Assembly: GCF_000224145.3 (NCBI RefSeq)
Contig: NC_020174.2
Location: forward strand, 1,496,734-1,560,733
Length of the DNA stretch: 64,000 bases
Direction of reading: 5' to 3'
Origin: Ciona intestinalis
Taxonomy: Eukaryota > Chordata > Ascidiacea > Phlebobranchia > Cionidae
Below are positions 1 to 12,424 of this stretch, in pieces. The position numbers and the translations under genes are program-made. The notes below the pieces were generated by a model that saw only the letters and a list, made by a program, of their open reading frames with translations, searched no databases and was not told the DNA's origin. How positions within the stretch are numbered: the first letter of the stretch is position 1; every line of letters begins with the position of its first letter.

Positions 1-3000
1 GTATATTGACGATGATTATCAAATCGTTGCAAATACGATATCAGATCCTACACCAGTAAAATATTCAAATGAAGACGAAACACAAAGCGATTATGACACT
101 GTGAAAGAAATTGACGAAAGGTGTAAACAAGGTATGTGTTGCTTCCCGGGTAAAGCGTTTAAATATTGTATATGTAGCTAATATAAATATGTACAGCTTG
201 TGAATTATATTACTGTGGCTTTTAATATATACAAACGAATCTTCCGATTTGAATGTAACCGTCACTTGTTCTCATGCATAGCAGAATTAATATTACCTAC
301 CTCCTAATTATACACAACGGAAATAGGCGTTAGCAGTTGGATGGTAGTAAACGTTGATACAGGAAGGTGACATGTATGAAACAGTTCTTGTTGTGGGTGT
401 TTACTCCGGTTTAGTAATGAGCGCACACCCGGAAGTATGTGCTGTCGATATTATGCATAGAATAGTTGCAGCAGCAGTATCTGCAATGTTGCTCTTTGTT
501 GGCGCGCCGTGACAATACTCGCTTCTGGGTAAATGATGTAATATCCTATGATTAATATAAGAGCTTTAAAGGATATAAGAATAAGCGTTGTCAGCTCTCG
601 CGATCGGGTAGGTGACGCCCATAGTGCTATGAGGTATAAATAGCCATCACTCGACTGGTCACGTAGAAACAGTTTAAAATCCCTGTTAAATTTCGGGGAA
701 AAAGGCTGCTGAAATTAAATGTACGCATTTGCTGACGTGTGACATCCCTTTTCGGTGGATTTCACACGAATTTGAACAAAACAAGTCTAGTTTACACTCC
801 GTTACTTTTTGTAAGCAGCCTAATGATATACATGGTCAATGAAGTAAATCTAAAGAAATAATCGGGCTCTCTTCTCTATTGGTCCAGGCGTGACCATCGA
901 ATTGGGTCGCAGCGGAAAATCCGCTATTTTAGGCTTTTCCGCTTTGAAATTCCACGCTCGGCGTGGTCGTTGTATTGTTGTGCGACCATGCGAATACAAA
1001 ACCCCGCGGCGCACCGCGTGTGTGCATGCACGCGGATCTCGTGACTCTTGTTTATTACTCGTTGGCAACGCTCCTTTCCTACAACGGAGAACTGTTTATC
1101 GTCAAACATCTATAATTTAAAGCCGTATCTTCCTAAGAAAGTGGAAGCCCATACTGCGACCTCTATTCTTGCCCCGGGTGTGTTTTGGTTGGAACTTTTA
1201 AGCTTCACAAAAGCTCTTATCTCCTGACATTGTGACCGCAACACCCGATAAAGGAAGCAGAAAGCTGCATTTGTTTGTGCGTGTTTTACAGTCGTGATCG
1301 ATGCCAGTTAGATATAAACGTCTGTGATCCCCAGCCTGCTATGTAATTCTAACCCACTTAGTAACATGCGGTTTAGTGAACTTTATTTTTCCTACGCCGT
1401 TCTCAGCGCAATCTGATTTTCCAGGAAAACTTAACAAGGTTACCGCGGTTCTATACGTATTCTCGGAGATGCTATCGGTTTTAAACAAACCATTTAATGC
1501 TCTACCTCGGGCGCCGTTTACGAGCGGTGTATGAGTGTTTAAATTTCATCGCCCTACTGGTCATTAATTAACCAGGCTTCGACAATGGTTTGTTTACTTA
1601 TTGTAAAAGGGTCGTGGACGGTTACGAGTCGTGGCGGGGGTAGCGATAAAACAGCAGATGCAGAGCGACCGCGCGACGAGACGTCGTAGTAATTCCCTCA
1701 ATCAATCTTCTCTATGTGACGTCATAAAGGGCGCGAAAGGGCGGCTACCAAATGGTCTGCTGCAAAGATCCGTTGCCACGATAGTAGAGATCGACGTAGT
1801 AAATTGCTGTTGTCACGATAATGTAGGGCAAATTATAGCATACCACTCTTTGAAAATAGACCAAATTATACTTATAGTCTCTTTTAATAACTCATGAAAA
1901 TCATTTACGTTTATTTCTGTTTGCATTTAACTTTTTTAAAAGCACAACCCAATATTATTATAAACTCAACTAATTACATTTTAATCCACAGCATCCTACT
2001 ATTTAAGCGATGATGATGTTAATTCTGTTCCTCAACCCTCACCCACTGTTCTGCAATCATGCATCACCAACTCTGACGTCATGGTATCCCGGATCGCGCA
2101 GGTTACTCGCCCGATGTCCGTTTCCATTAATACGAGTCACGTGGTATCGTACCAAAGCTTAGATGTCATCGGCACAGAAGGTAGGTCCATTGTTGCGTAA
2201 TTATGTGATTAGTGACGTGACATGAAACAACTGCTAATGACATGTATTATTAGCTTATAATGAGATTAGGGGGTCAAGGCTACCATTATAAAATAGAAAC
2301 TGCTTCATGTGCGTAGCGCGTAGTTAATAATTCATTCACAAAGTTTAAAGTATATAATCAACATATTGTGTTGTACCGGGCGTGAAAGAACCACACACAC
2401 TCGCTTTGTATTGTGAGTTAATCATAAATCGTAGTGCCTTGTAACAGGTACGTTAGTAACGTATTCGGACGTTACATATTGGCTGTCGCTATTTTTACGA
2501 TCTAATTCCTCTCGCATTATGTCGATGCAACGGATCTAACAATACCGCGTACATTTAACCACCGCGGCTTTAAACATTTATGTTACGATACGCAATAGAG
2601 AAACCAATCCAAACATCGCCTTGGGCCGAGACACTTTCTCGTATGCTCTGTCCGCGTTTAACCCCCGTGTAAGATATTTCGTCAGTTAAAACAATATTTT
2701 ATCTCCGCGTCCAGTCATCGTGGTTTTTCTGTTTACTGAGCAAAAGTGGCGTGATCGTTACGTCATGTTTAATTTCGCCTGACTAAGCCGTAGATTCGTC
2801 ACCATATTTACCGTTCAAACAAACTTCTTTAAGCAGCTATATCAAACAGATTTGATACACCATACACCATACACGTGGAACGTAATGAATAATAACCGCG
2901 GGAAATTAGGATAGCGCGCGAATACGTTACTCAGCAAACAGTTTCCTGTTGTCTATGCAGTACATCCTGTTATGCAGCACTACTGTCATGTGATCTGGGC

Positions 3001-3792
3001 GTGTCCGTTTCGGTTAAACACGTTTATTTGTTATCTTCCAAAACGCAAATACATTGAAACAGATAGCAATGGTTTTCTGTTTGTTTGTAGCCATATTTGT
3101 AAGTTGTAATCAGCATTGTATTACTCATATGACGCGATATAATCATCCTCTTGAGACGCTAATATAAAATTGGGTTAATTGGTTATCTTCTATTTTCGAA
3201 CCAAGTTTCTTTTCCAGGCGAAAGCGATGACGTAATATGCGAGGAGTTAGACGTTTCTTCTTGTTGTGAAGTTTCAAGTTACGAGGAAGAAACTCAACCG
3301 CGTGAATCTGAAATAGATATGTCACACACTGCATTGAATGTTGGCTGCAAAACACACGAGGTCCAAGAGACCACTCCTGCTGTGACGTCTTCCAAACCGT
3401 CATGCCCTTTGCCAAGAAAGAAGCGACCTTTACCGAAAGAATTTTTAGACACGGCGCCGTCGCCTTTTGTGACAAAATCGCCGAGAACAAACTGTTATGA
3501 CGTCACAACTACAACGACTTCATTCACGCCGACCACGAGCGCCACCGTGGGGTTGGAAAGTCGCACGTCTGTCTCGGTAACAACTGTCTCGTCCACGATC
3601 GGTGCATCAAACTCTTTATGTACGTCTGTGACGTCACAAAACCCACTGTTAACGTCGACCGTGTCACAAAGACCCAAAGTTGTGGTGCAAATGACGCAAG
3701 CGTGTGGGACGTATCTCCCGATCACCAGCACAAGACTTTACTTCAATACGAAGTTAGCGGAAGTCTCTTTACAACAGAGCGCGATGGTTTAG
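1..3792 (+). CDS. 3' part of an unrecognised Ser/Thr-rich protein gene
   Basis: Three exons join in phase: 1-131 (frame from base 2, ends phase 1 at GTATGT), 1992-2180 (acceptor ...ccacag, donor GTAGGT) and 3218-3792 (acceptor ...tttccag, stop TAG). The 5' end lies outside the window. The visible ~298 residues are acidic near the start (YIDDDYQ, YYLSDDDVN, ESDDVICEEL). A basic proline motif follows (PLPRKKRPLPKEF), then a tail very rich in Ser and Thr with runs such as TTTTTSFTPTTSA. No catalytic or DNA-binding domain is visible here. The make-up would suit a low-complexity regulatory or transcription-factor tail, but that is inference and I do not recognise the family. The first intron is 1.86 kb, with GC-rich stretches and TGACGTCA palindromes. 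Exon and intron calls are supported by matching phases. Confidence 0.6.
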
Positions 3793-5180
3793 TCGTGTCC
3801 AACCAGTGTGACTTTAAAAAGTAAAATTCCTTCTAGTTTCAAGAAAAATTGGAATCGAGTCTGGCGTTTTTGTTCACAATGAGAAACATGGAAGCTTTCG
3901 CGTTGGCTATTTGTCATTGTGAAGCAACAGCGCCGATTCTATTGTCATAAAATAAAAAAATGGCAAAATTGGAATTTTCTTTTTCTGTTCCACCGAGTTG
4001 CTGTTTTGAAAGTTCATTTTGTTTTGCACAATCATTACCTTTGTTGTTGACGTTGATTTATGTTTTGCGTGAATATATTTGGGATATTTATAGGAAGTGC
4101 AATTTAACAGTTCTATATTTTTCTAGATTTTTGTTTTTTTTTAGTAACCCACGTTTGATTTGGCGTACGCTTTTCTATTGTTCGTGTTCAATTGTTCTTA
4201 TGATGCAAACATGCTCACTTGCACGTAACTATGGTGTGATTGTTGGAAAATAAGTCAAAGAAAGATATTTGATTATTAAGTCAGTCAGTAAAATGAATGG
4301 GACTTGATTTATCTTTCCGTGGCGGAGCAACGGCACTCGCCATAACACAGATGTTCTGTTTCACACACTTCGTGCAAGCGTAAGAGTTAGCATGTATGAT
4401 ATTTTGTAGGCAGGTATTCTTTTTTATAACATTATTTTAAATATGATAAACAGACAACCAAGAAGGGACCACTGGGTTGCCCAAGGACTCGCACGCCTAC
4501 AGTGGCGACAGCATCGATCCTCCAGCCTGCAAACTTTGGGCTAGAGCGACCACGCTTATTTTAGCGACCACGCTTATTCCAACTAAATGTAAATATGTTT
4601 TTAACTGTAAGCGTGTTTTAACAACTGTTGTTTTGTCGCTATATCCTGTCTTTTCGTTTGAAATATTTCTAAATCTTCGCTACTGTAATCGAAGAGACAA
4701 ATAAAAGTTAATATTATATTATTAGAGCAGCATTTCTTAAACTGACGTAAATTTACCCCTGGTGGTAAATTCATTGTATTTAAATGGTAAATGAGTTACC
4801 AATTAAAATCCACATCAGTTGACGGTACAGAAAATCGTGCCAAATGTAGTACTTTGCCAGGCATAAAACAACTCGTTGCAAAAAGCTCCCCACCTTACTT
4901 CTTGAACGTCGTAAGCTCCATGTTTTTGTTTGGCAACACTGTTTTGGAACACTGTGTTTTTTGACAGAATTCAGCTTGATTTAAATGTTGCTTCTTGAAT
5001 TTAAATGTTCATCATATGCCTTACAATTATCCGATGTAGTACAGATTAAAGACGCCTATTTAGGATGATATATTGTGTAGTATGTTAACTGAAGTGTTAA
5101 TGTTTGCTCATTAACCTATTAAGTAATGTGCTGTACTTTTATTTTAGAACATTCTTGGCTACGTTCCTAAGTATAGCATC
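3793..5180. other. Intergenic, 3' UTR and TRAIP upstream region
   Basis: No convincing gene is seen. It should hold the 3' UTR of the upstream gene (AATAAA near 3950). An 18-bp direct repeat lies at 4545-4562 and 4563-4580. A small hairpin of AATTTACC type is near 4748-4770. A good splice-acceptor sequence (tttattttag) ends at about 5149, 32 bases before the TRAIP ATG. It could be a 5' UTR intron acceptor or an SL trans-splice site. Confidence 0.5.
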
Positions 5181-6578
5181 ATGTCTTTTCGTGGTAATTG
5201 TGTCATATGTACGGATTATTTTGATACTGAAAACGACATCAGTGTTACACCGTGTGGTCATCTATTTCATGCCTTGTGCTTGAACACGTGGATTACTACC
5301 AGCACTGGTAAAAAATCCTGCCCACAATGCAGAACCCATATAACTATGAAGCAAATTATTGGGAAAATTTATCTGAATCAACCACATGAAGAGCAAAATG
5401 AATTGGACCCTTATGTTTTAAAAAATAAGGTAGACGAACTAAACCTAAATTTGAAGAAAAAAGAAAAAGAGAAAACTGAATTCAAAGAGAATCTAACAGC
5501 CTTGGAAAATGTTAAAGACACCTTAAAGAAACAGATTAAAAAGTTAAAGCAGCAATTAACGGAAGAACGGAATAAACTGGATATTTTAAAGACTAGTATG
5601 AATGTGATGAAAACTGAGGTTTCTGACGCCAGGCTGTGTAAAGAGGAGACAAAAAAGCTACGACATCGTTTGCGAACTTTGGAAAAACTCGAAGTTGTTT
5701 TGACGGGACAGCAGAGTGAGGTTGACAATATGATGGAACAGTATACAGGAGGTTCGCAGTCTGCTGGTACCAAACAACTTGCAACGTTTTGCATTGCAAT
5801 GAAGCAAGAATATGAGCTGCTGAAGGAGTCTAAAAATAAAATGAGTTCAGACCTGATGAAACTCAGAAGAGATTTGCATCGGAAAGAAGAAATTTTGTTA
5901 AAAAAACATGATTTAGTTGAAGAACTTGAATCTGCAAACAGCAATTTAAGAAGTCATGAAGAGTCCTTGCTGCAAGAAAACAAAAGTTTAAAGCATAAAA
6001 TAAAAGCATTACAGATGGCAATCTCATCTCCAAGTGATACAAGGGCATCAGCTGTATCTCGATTAATCGCGGAAAGTCCAGCCCCTGAGTTTCTTACTCC
6101 ATTGCAAAACTCACGAACAGGAAATCGAGATTGGTCATCCGAGGAACCGATTTTGATGAAGAATCCAACACTCAGTTCATCGTTCCTTGAAGATGATGAG
6201 AAGTCGCCTAAAACGAGTCCTTTGAAGCGTAAAAACGAACTCCCAGAAGTTGACAGTCCTGCCACGAAAGCAAGGAAACTCCACTGTCTTGAATATGGCA
6301 TTCCATATGTTAAGATCAAATCAACAGTTGGAACATTTGAAGAAAATCCACCAATTAGGGTTTTCTCCAATCGCTTTAAAAAGAACGTAAACAAAAAACC
6401 TTCAATACCCCTGGAATACGAAACAAAGTATTTTAACAAAGTGAATCTGACTGGAACAAACAAGCCGTCTAGTTCAAAAATCTCATTTTCAAGTACAAAT
6501 AATTCAAATTTCAATAAATTTTCAGGAACTCAATCCAAATTAAACACAAAAAGATTTAATCGATTAAAAAGAGTTTAA
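5181..6578 (+). CDS. traip: TRAIP-like RING E3 ubiquitin ligase
   Basis: One uninterrupted 465-aa reading frame, close to the 469 aa of human TRAIP. An N-terminal C3HC4-type RING spans about residues 7-51 (CVIC, CGHLFHALC, SCPQCR). A long coiled coil follows at about residues 70-280. The block ending in LIAESPAPEF matches the conserved ESPAP segment of TRAIP. The C-terminal third is basic and low in complexity. TRAIP is a nuclear ligase that ubiquitinates the CMG helicase and promotes repair of stalled forks and crosslinks. The vertebrate C-terminal PCNA-binding PIP box is not well kept: the corresponding tail reads TQSKLNTKRFNRLKRV, without the aromatic pair at the usual spacing. The first ATG of the frame is used, just downstream of a splice-acceptor-like site. 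The single-exon structure contrasts with intron-rich SMU1 next door. Confidence 0.9.
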   Translation: MSFRGNCVICTDYFDTENDISVTPCGHLFHALCLNTWITTSTGKKSCPQCRTHITMKQIIGKIYLNQPHEEQNELDPYVLKNKVDELNLNLKKKEKEKTEFKENLTALENVKDTLKKQIKKLKQQLTEERNKLDILKTSMNVMKTEVSDARLCKEETKKLRHRLRTLEKLEVVLTGQQSEVDNMMEQYTGGSQSAGTKQLATFCIAMKQEYELLKESKNKMSSDLMKLRRDLHRKEEILLKKHDLVEELESANSNLRSHEESLLQENKSLKHKIKALQMAISSPSDTRASAVSRLIAESPAPEFLTPLQNSRTGNRDWSSEEPILMKNPTLSSSFLEDDEKSPKTSPLKRKNELPEVDSPATKARKLHCLEYGIPYVKIKSTVGTFEENPPIRVFSNRFKKNVNKKPSIPLEYETKYFNKVNLTGTNKPSSSKISFSSTNNSNFNKFSGTQSKLNTKRFNRLKRV

Positions 6579-7007
6579 TGTTGAGAATATTTATGTTTTT
6601 TTATAATGCTAGTTATTTGTACTTACGAATAATTGAATGTATGTCAAATGAACTTATCCACCAGTGGCCACTGAGTTTATTTATTTGTTGCGGCGTAAAA
6701 TGTTTTTTGTTAAAATCCTACAAAAACAGTAAATAAACTGAGCGCCCAATGCCAGAAAAATTAAAGTGACTTTTGTTCAGTGGTTTTGTATCTTTAATGG
6801 TATAAAATTATCTTTTATTGTATTTTTATTGTTTGTGTAGTTTTTGTTTATAAACCAACACCCAACAACAATCTTTATCTGATTATCATATATATATATA
6901 TGTGTGTGATGCTGCATTCCGTCAATTTTGACCAAATTCCCATTGAATTGTCTTTTTATATTTTATAACAATAGGCATGATAGTTGATAGAAAATAACTT
7001 TATCAAA
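6579..7007. other. Intergenic between TRAIP and SMU1
   Basis: 429 bases with TRAIP 3' UTR sequence (AATAAA near 6731), an (AT)n/(GT)n microsatellite around 6888-6908, and a pyrimidine-rich acceptor-like tract ending in ...caatag at about 6974, upstream of the SMU1 ATG. No gene is seen. Confidence 0.5.
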
Positions 7008-10000
7008 ATGTCGTTGGAAATTGAATCTGCTGACGTTGTGCGTTTGATTGAACAATACTTGAAAGAGAGTAACTTGCACAGGACCTTAGCTATGTTGCAG
7101 GTAACATTAGCTACAGTGTTTCCAGCCAAATACTGTGCAGTGTTTCACAACTGTTTTTATAGGAAGAATCGACTATCTCATTGAACACAGTAGAAAGCAT
7201 TGATGGTTTTGTGAATGATATTAATAATGGACACTGGGACACAGTACTGCAGGTACATACAGTGCTGATAGATGTTATTTTTTGTTTAGTTTCTTATACT
7301 AGATTTAGTGGTCAATCGAGTTGATCTGGCGCCTTGGACAGTAGTTTGGTGCTTCCATTGTACTAAAAGGATTCTGGGTACAGTGCTGAATACTAATAGG
7401 CGTATATGTCCTTGTGCAAGACACCTTGCCATAACGTAGTGGTCACTAACTGGTCTGTACCCTGATTCCTAAATATATGAGTAATGGACCTACTCTGGCC
7501 AAAATCTCATGAGATATGGCATGCCACATTGTAGGATCTCACCCAAGTATAATAGAATGGTATTTGATCAAGTTTTTTGTTCCAGGCGATACAATCCCTG
7601 AAACTCCCCGACAAAACACTGGTGGATTTATACGAACAAATTGTTCTTGAGTTGATTGAACTTCGCGAGCTTGGTGCAGCACGTTCGTTGCTTCGACAAA
7701 CTGACCCAATGATGGCGCTAAAGCACGCACAAGCGGACCGGTACCTTCACCTTGAGAACTTACTCGCTCGCTCATATTTTGATCCACGAGAAGCTTACCC
7801 GGATGGTTCAACCAAGGAAAAAAGAAGGGCAGCCATCGCTTATTCTCTTGCTAAAGAAGTAAGTTTCTTGTCCCTTAGTATCATTATATATTCGCCGGAA
7901 ATCATTAGTCTCTTTTTCAAACCGAAACTCAAGTACACAACACTATTCATTGGACTTGATTTTTGTTTATTACTTTATAATGCAATACTTTGTTTTATTA
8001 TATTGCGAATATTGCATATTGTTTAACACCCATAAAAGCAAATATTAATAGTACAGTTGCACTTTAATTATTTATAGAAATTCATCAAAAATCAATTTAA
8101 AACCCAAATCATTAACATCTTGTATAATATTCCCGGTTCTCATTGCACCCAGGTCAGTGTAGTTCCCCCGTCGCGCCTCATGGCTTTGCTCGGCCAAGCA
8201 TTGAAGTGGCAGCAACATCAAGGGCTTCTCCCACCCGGCTCCACCATCGATTTGTTCCGAGGAAAAGCATCGACCGTCCTCGAGGAGGAAGATGAGAGGT
8301 TTCCTACACAGATCAGCAAAACGATCAAGTTTGGACAAAAATCCCATGTTGAATGTGCGAGGTTCTCACCTGATGGACAATACTTGGTCACTGGAAGGTA
8401 AACATTGTAATGATCACCCATTCATCATTTTCTCAATTATCTTAACATTAAACCGCTAGCTGTGATCATTTTACTTTACTCAAGAGTCAAGTCTAACGCA
8501 TAGACTAGAGAATCAATTCTTATTCATTATTTAGGTAAATAGGTAAAATCGTTATCTCAAATATTTTATTCTTAACATTAACCTACAAGTTGTGAGAGGG
8601 AAATATGTTATTTAATAATATTTATCAGTATGTTACACATGTGTGCTACTTATTAACAGCAAAACAGCATTTGTTTTGTTAAAACAGCACCTTGTTTTGT
8701 TGTAACTGACATTATTATTACCCTTCACTCCAATCTGTGGCCTTGCGGTCACATGCTCATACCAACCATAACTATACAACCTGCATTGTTTGAAATATTT
8801 AAATTCATCCCTTCTGGTTTTGTTATATTCAGTGTGGACGGTTTCATTGAAGTTTGGAATTTTGCGACTGGAAAAATTCGTAAAGATCTTCAGTTTCAAG
8901 CTCAGGATCGCTTCATGATGATGGAGGAAGCCGTGTTGTGCCTTGCATTCAGTAGAGATAGTGAGATGCTGGCAAGTGGTGATCAGGAGGGAAAGATAAA
9001 GGTATGGAGGTTCTAATTTTAATGTGACAATTGTAATATTATAATAAAAGCATAGGCATCACGTTTTGGGTGTCTGGGGTGTGTCATTCCAACTTTAGAG
9101 CAAAAGTGACATTGTTTTAACACCCCAGTTTTAAACTACAAAGAAATTTTACCCTGCTATTAGAATTAGATGATCATAGAAAACAATAGATTGTTCGTTT
9201 ATTATGAGTGTACCTGTATTTTTACACTGATGCCCCTGATTTTGTTATTAATGTAACACCTATGATGACTACAGGAATCCTTGTGGTAAATTTGTAGTAA
9301 GAGTTATGTTTAAGTTAAAAGCACTTTAAATAATTACAACACCCACGTATCCAGGTCTGGAAAATGAGCACAGGTCAGTGCTTGAGGAGATTTGAAAGAG
9401 CTCACACCAAAGGTGTTACCAGTGTATCTTTCTCTAAAGATGGAAGTCAGGTAACTATGCCATGGAATTATTTGTTTTAAACCTTAAGTCATATTTTTCT
9501 ACATTGTTTTGACTGTAAAATAAGAAAATGTATTACTACAGCTTGGACATCAAAGTAGTTTAGTTCTATTAAACTGCTATTAATTCTGTCTGCTAAATTC
9601 TTACATTATATATATAAAACTGGCAGGAGGTTACTAGTTGCCAGCTTTGAAATTCTGTCTCTAAATTTGTTCTATGTGCAAAAACCTGAATAACAGTTTT
9701 TTTTGTTTCAATTAAAACACACAGGTCCTCAGTGCTTCATTTGACCAAACTATTAAAGTTCACGGATTAAAATCTGGCAAGACATTGAAAGAAATGCGTG
9801 GCCATTCATCATTTGTTAATGAAGCTGTGTTTATGTTAGATGGGCATCATGTAATAAGTGCTTCATCTGATGGCAATGTTAAGGTAAAGATTAAATATAT
9901 AAACATTATGTTCTATGTTTACTATTCTTATGAAAATGTTTTTCAAACAATATGTGACACAAAATGTGATCAAACTTTTCTTAATTTTAATGGTTTGCTT

Positions 10001-11188
10001 AATTTACTTTATGGTAAAGAATTTAGTCTTAATTTTTAAAGTCGTTATGGGTTAATCACTGTAATTTTATATTGTTGAAAAGTTGCATTACAAAATGTAA
10101 AATATTTTACCTTAATATTTATTTATATATATATAATTTATTTTTAGAAAACAAATTATTAATTTTGTTTTATAAACCTGTCTCTATATTATATATCTTG
10201 TTGTGAACACCCTTTTTCTACCCAGATATGGAATGTTAAAAGCACAGAATGCACCAACACATTCAAATCTCTTGGTGCTGGACAACAAGATGTTACCGTT
10301 AACAGCGTTCATTTATTGCCAAAGAATCAAGAACATTTTGTTGTTTGTAATCGATCAAGTACCGTGTCTATTATGAATATGCAGGTTTGTGGCTACACTG
10401 TGTGTATATCATGCTTCTGTACAGTTATGAGTTACGATATGTGTATCTTCTTACTTACCAAACACACATAGTGTATTACATGCATGATACTCATACTCTC
10501 TATGCTCACTGTCAAGTTACAACATAGGTGTCAACTGTCTTCTCGTACACCACACACACATGATGTATTTATGCACCTCATGATCACTGTTAAGTTATAA
10601 CATGGGTTCATTCTCATACACCAGACTTACACTGTTTTTTTTTTTTACTTTTAACCACTTCATGCTTACTGTTTAGTTTTAAATTAAGCATCAATCTACA
10701 TTCAGGGTCAAACAGTCCGTTCGTTTAGCTCTGGTAAGCGTGAGGGTGGTGACTTTGTGTGTGCAACAGTTTCACCACGTGGAGAGTGGATTTATTGTGT
10801 TGGAGAAGATAAGGTAATGAAATATTTGGTTATTATTTGTGTGTGTTAAGCCTGTGTATTATGCCCTGAGCCATACTGGTAAAAAAAGTGACTTCCACAC
10901 ACAAGTGCTTATAGTTATTAAAGCTATTACTAAGTTTTATGTAAGCAGACATTTAGTATTAAACTGGTTATTTTAGGTTAAAAGTTATAAATCTGCCAGT
11001 TACTGTTATGTACGGTTTCAATGTATTTTAATACACAGGTGCTTTACTGCTTCTCTGCCACAAGTGGCAAGTTAGAACGTACACTTACAGTCCATGAAAA
11101 AGATGTAATAGGAATATCCCATCATCCACATACAAACTTGATTGCTACCTATTCAGAAGATGGCTTACTTCGATTGTGGAAGCCGTAG
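7008..11188 (+). CDS. smu1: SMU1 WD40 splicing factor
   Basis: Ten exons join in phase: 7008-7100, 7163-7252, 7586-7858, 8153-8397, 8833-9001, 9355-9450, 9725-9883, 10226-10384, 10706-10813, 11039-11188. They give 513 aa, the same length as human SMU1. The N terminus is a LisH motif ([20 protein letters not shown]) followed by a CTLH-type helical region. From about residue 210 to the end are WD40 repeats, for example [34 protein letters not shown] and [14 protein letters not shown] at the C terminus. SMU1 acts in the nucleus with RED/IK in the spliceosomal B complex, helping activation and choice of short introns. That role fits a genome rich in short introns. Two introns carry repeats: a dispersed ~80-bp element in intron 2 and diverged tandem copies in intron 8. 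Poly(A) signals follow at about 11200 and 11350. Confidence 0.96.
7481..7560 (+). repeat. Dispersed ~80-bp repeat, copy 1 (SMU1 intron 2)
   Basis: Shares an ordered set of words with four other places in the window: GTAATGG, a TCTGGCC-like word, ATGGCATGCC, TAGGATCTCACCCAA and AATAGA. It lies at the end of intron 2 next to the exon 3 acceptor. It is probably the 3' part of a SINE-like element; 7320-7480 looks like more repeat sequence. Confidence 0.5.
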
Positions 11189-11459
11189 AATAAAAATAGA
11201 GCGGGATTTGAAATTAATTAGAATGCTGTATGTGGCGATTGTGTGTCATAATGCTTGTCAATCATACTTCAACAAGTGACGCGTTTCATTATGATGTTAT
11301 AATGCATTTCGATATGAAAACCGCACGCCAACTGATTTTAGAATTTTTAATAAAATATTATCACATGGGCATTGGGGAGGAATTAATGCTAGGATAATAT
11401 TTCTATTGCCAATTGGCGGGGATGCCCCCTGCGTATAATTTCAGATTTTAATAAATATA

Positions 11460-12169
11460 ATGGAAGCAAGAAGAGACGAAAATGATTCCGATGCAAGGTA
11501 ACATTGACGTTTTTCGTATTATTTATTCTACTTAAATGAGGTACTACAACGTAGCATGCTATTGCATCTAAAATTTATGCCAGAGTTAGCCCATTACCAT
11601 AAACTACAGGCTAGAGAACTATGGTGGTACTGTATGAACCTTGATAACTCAAGAGATATTAAATGTCGTATTATTTCTGCTGTGATAAACTTTCCAAAGT
11701 TTCTCCTTTAACTACAGAAGTTTTTTCTAAACTCACGCATTTTGCAGATATCGCGCACGCTATAAATTGCTGAGGAAAACCGCGAAACAATTGGTTTATG
11801 AAAACGCTGCTATGTGCAATGAAATCAATAGGTTAGAGGAAAGAACTGTATCTGCAAAAGTGCAAAGAAAGTAAGGGCTTAAACCGTTTTTTTATCTTGT
11901 TAGTATGATTAACAAATTATATGTAAATCACCTTTAAAAGTGTTGTACACACATTGTTATGCTTATTTATACGCTATTACACGAATATATGTTACAAAAT
12001 TAATGTAACTTTAAAGCGAAAAAAATTGCTCATTTTATTATATTTTTTCAGGTTTTTATTGAAAAAATTGTTTCAATTAGAAAAACCGGAGCAGAGAGGA
12101 AATGGAGAAAAGAATCAGAGAAGAACAAACTTGGTGCAGGGATTGTCTAATTGTGAGTTGTGTATGTAA
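11460..12169 (+). CDS. Short TBRG1-like coiled-coil protein
   Basis: Three exons, 11460-11497, 11748-11870 and 12052-12169, join in phase to give 92 aa ending at TAA. Residues about 13-60 form a basic coiled coil (ARYKLLRKTAKQLVYENAA, EINRLEERT, KFLLKKLFQLE). This closely resembles the N-terminal helix of vertebrate TBRG1 (NIAM) and, less closely, INO80E. TBRG1 proteins normally go on to FYRN and FYRC domains, and none is found before the next gene. An alternative donor (GTGAGT) lies at about 12149, inside the last exon, so a longer isoform is possible. However, AATAAA near 12388 and the opposing gene beyond suggest the gene ends here. A splice-acceptor-like ...atttcag ends at about 11444, shortly before the ATG. 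The family call is by pattern; function in Ciona is unknown. Confidence 0.65.
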
Positions 12170-12424
12170 GGTTGCATGTAGTATACGGTCTATTCAAAGC
12201 TGACAAAGAGCTTATAGTTAGTTAGGTGCACGGGATTAAATACAGATTAATTGGATAAACCTGTTTAAAAACTACTTTAGTTGTTTCTAATAACTGTTCT
12301 ATGGGTTTGCATAGTGTAAGACAGAGTTTGCAGCTAACCTAACCAGACATGACTGCAATGTCATCTTATGTAGATAGTTACCTTTGAATAAATTAAAAAA
12401 AACAAGACATGTAAAAATGTTAAC

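Noticed and set aside
3960-4253. 97-codon plus-strand frame after the first gene
   Set aside because: Composition is Phe/Leu/Cys rich, typical of AT-rich noncoding sequence, with no family or splice support.
5411-5944. Long minus-strand open frame (177 codons) opposite TRAIP
   Set aside because: It lies within the TRAIP coiled-coil region, is Ser/Phe rich as expected for the antisense of Lys/Glu codons, and has no support.
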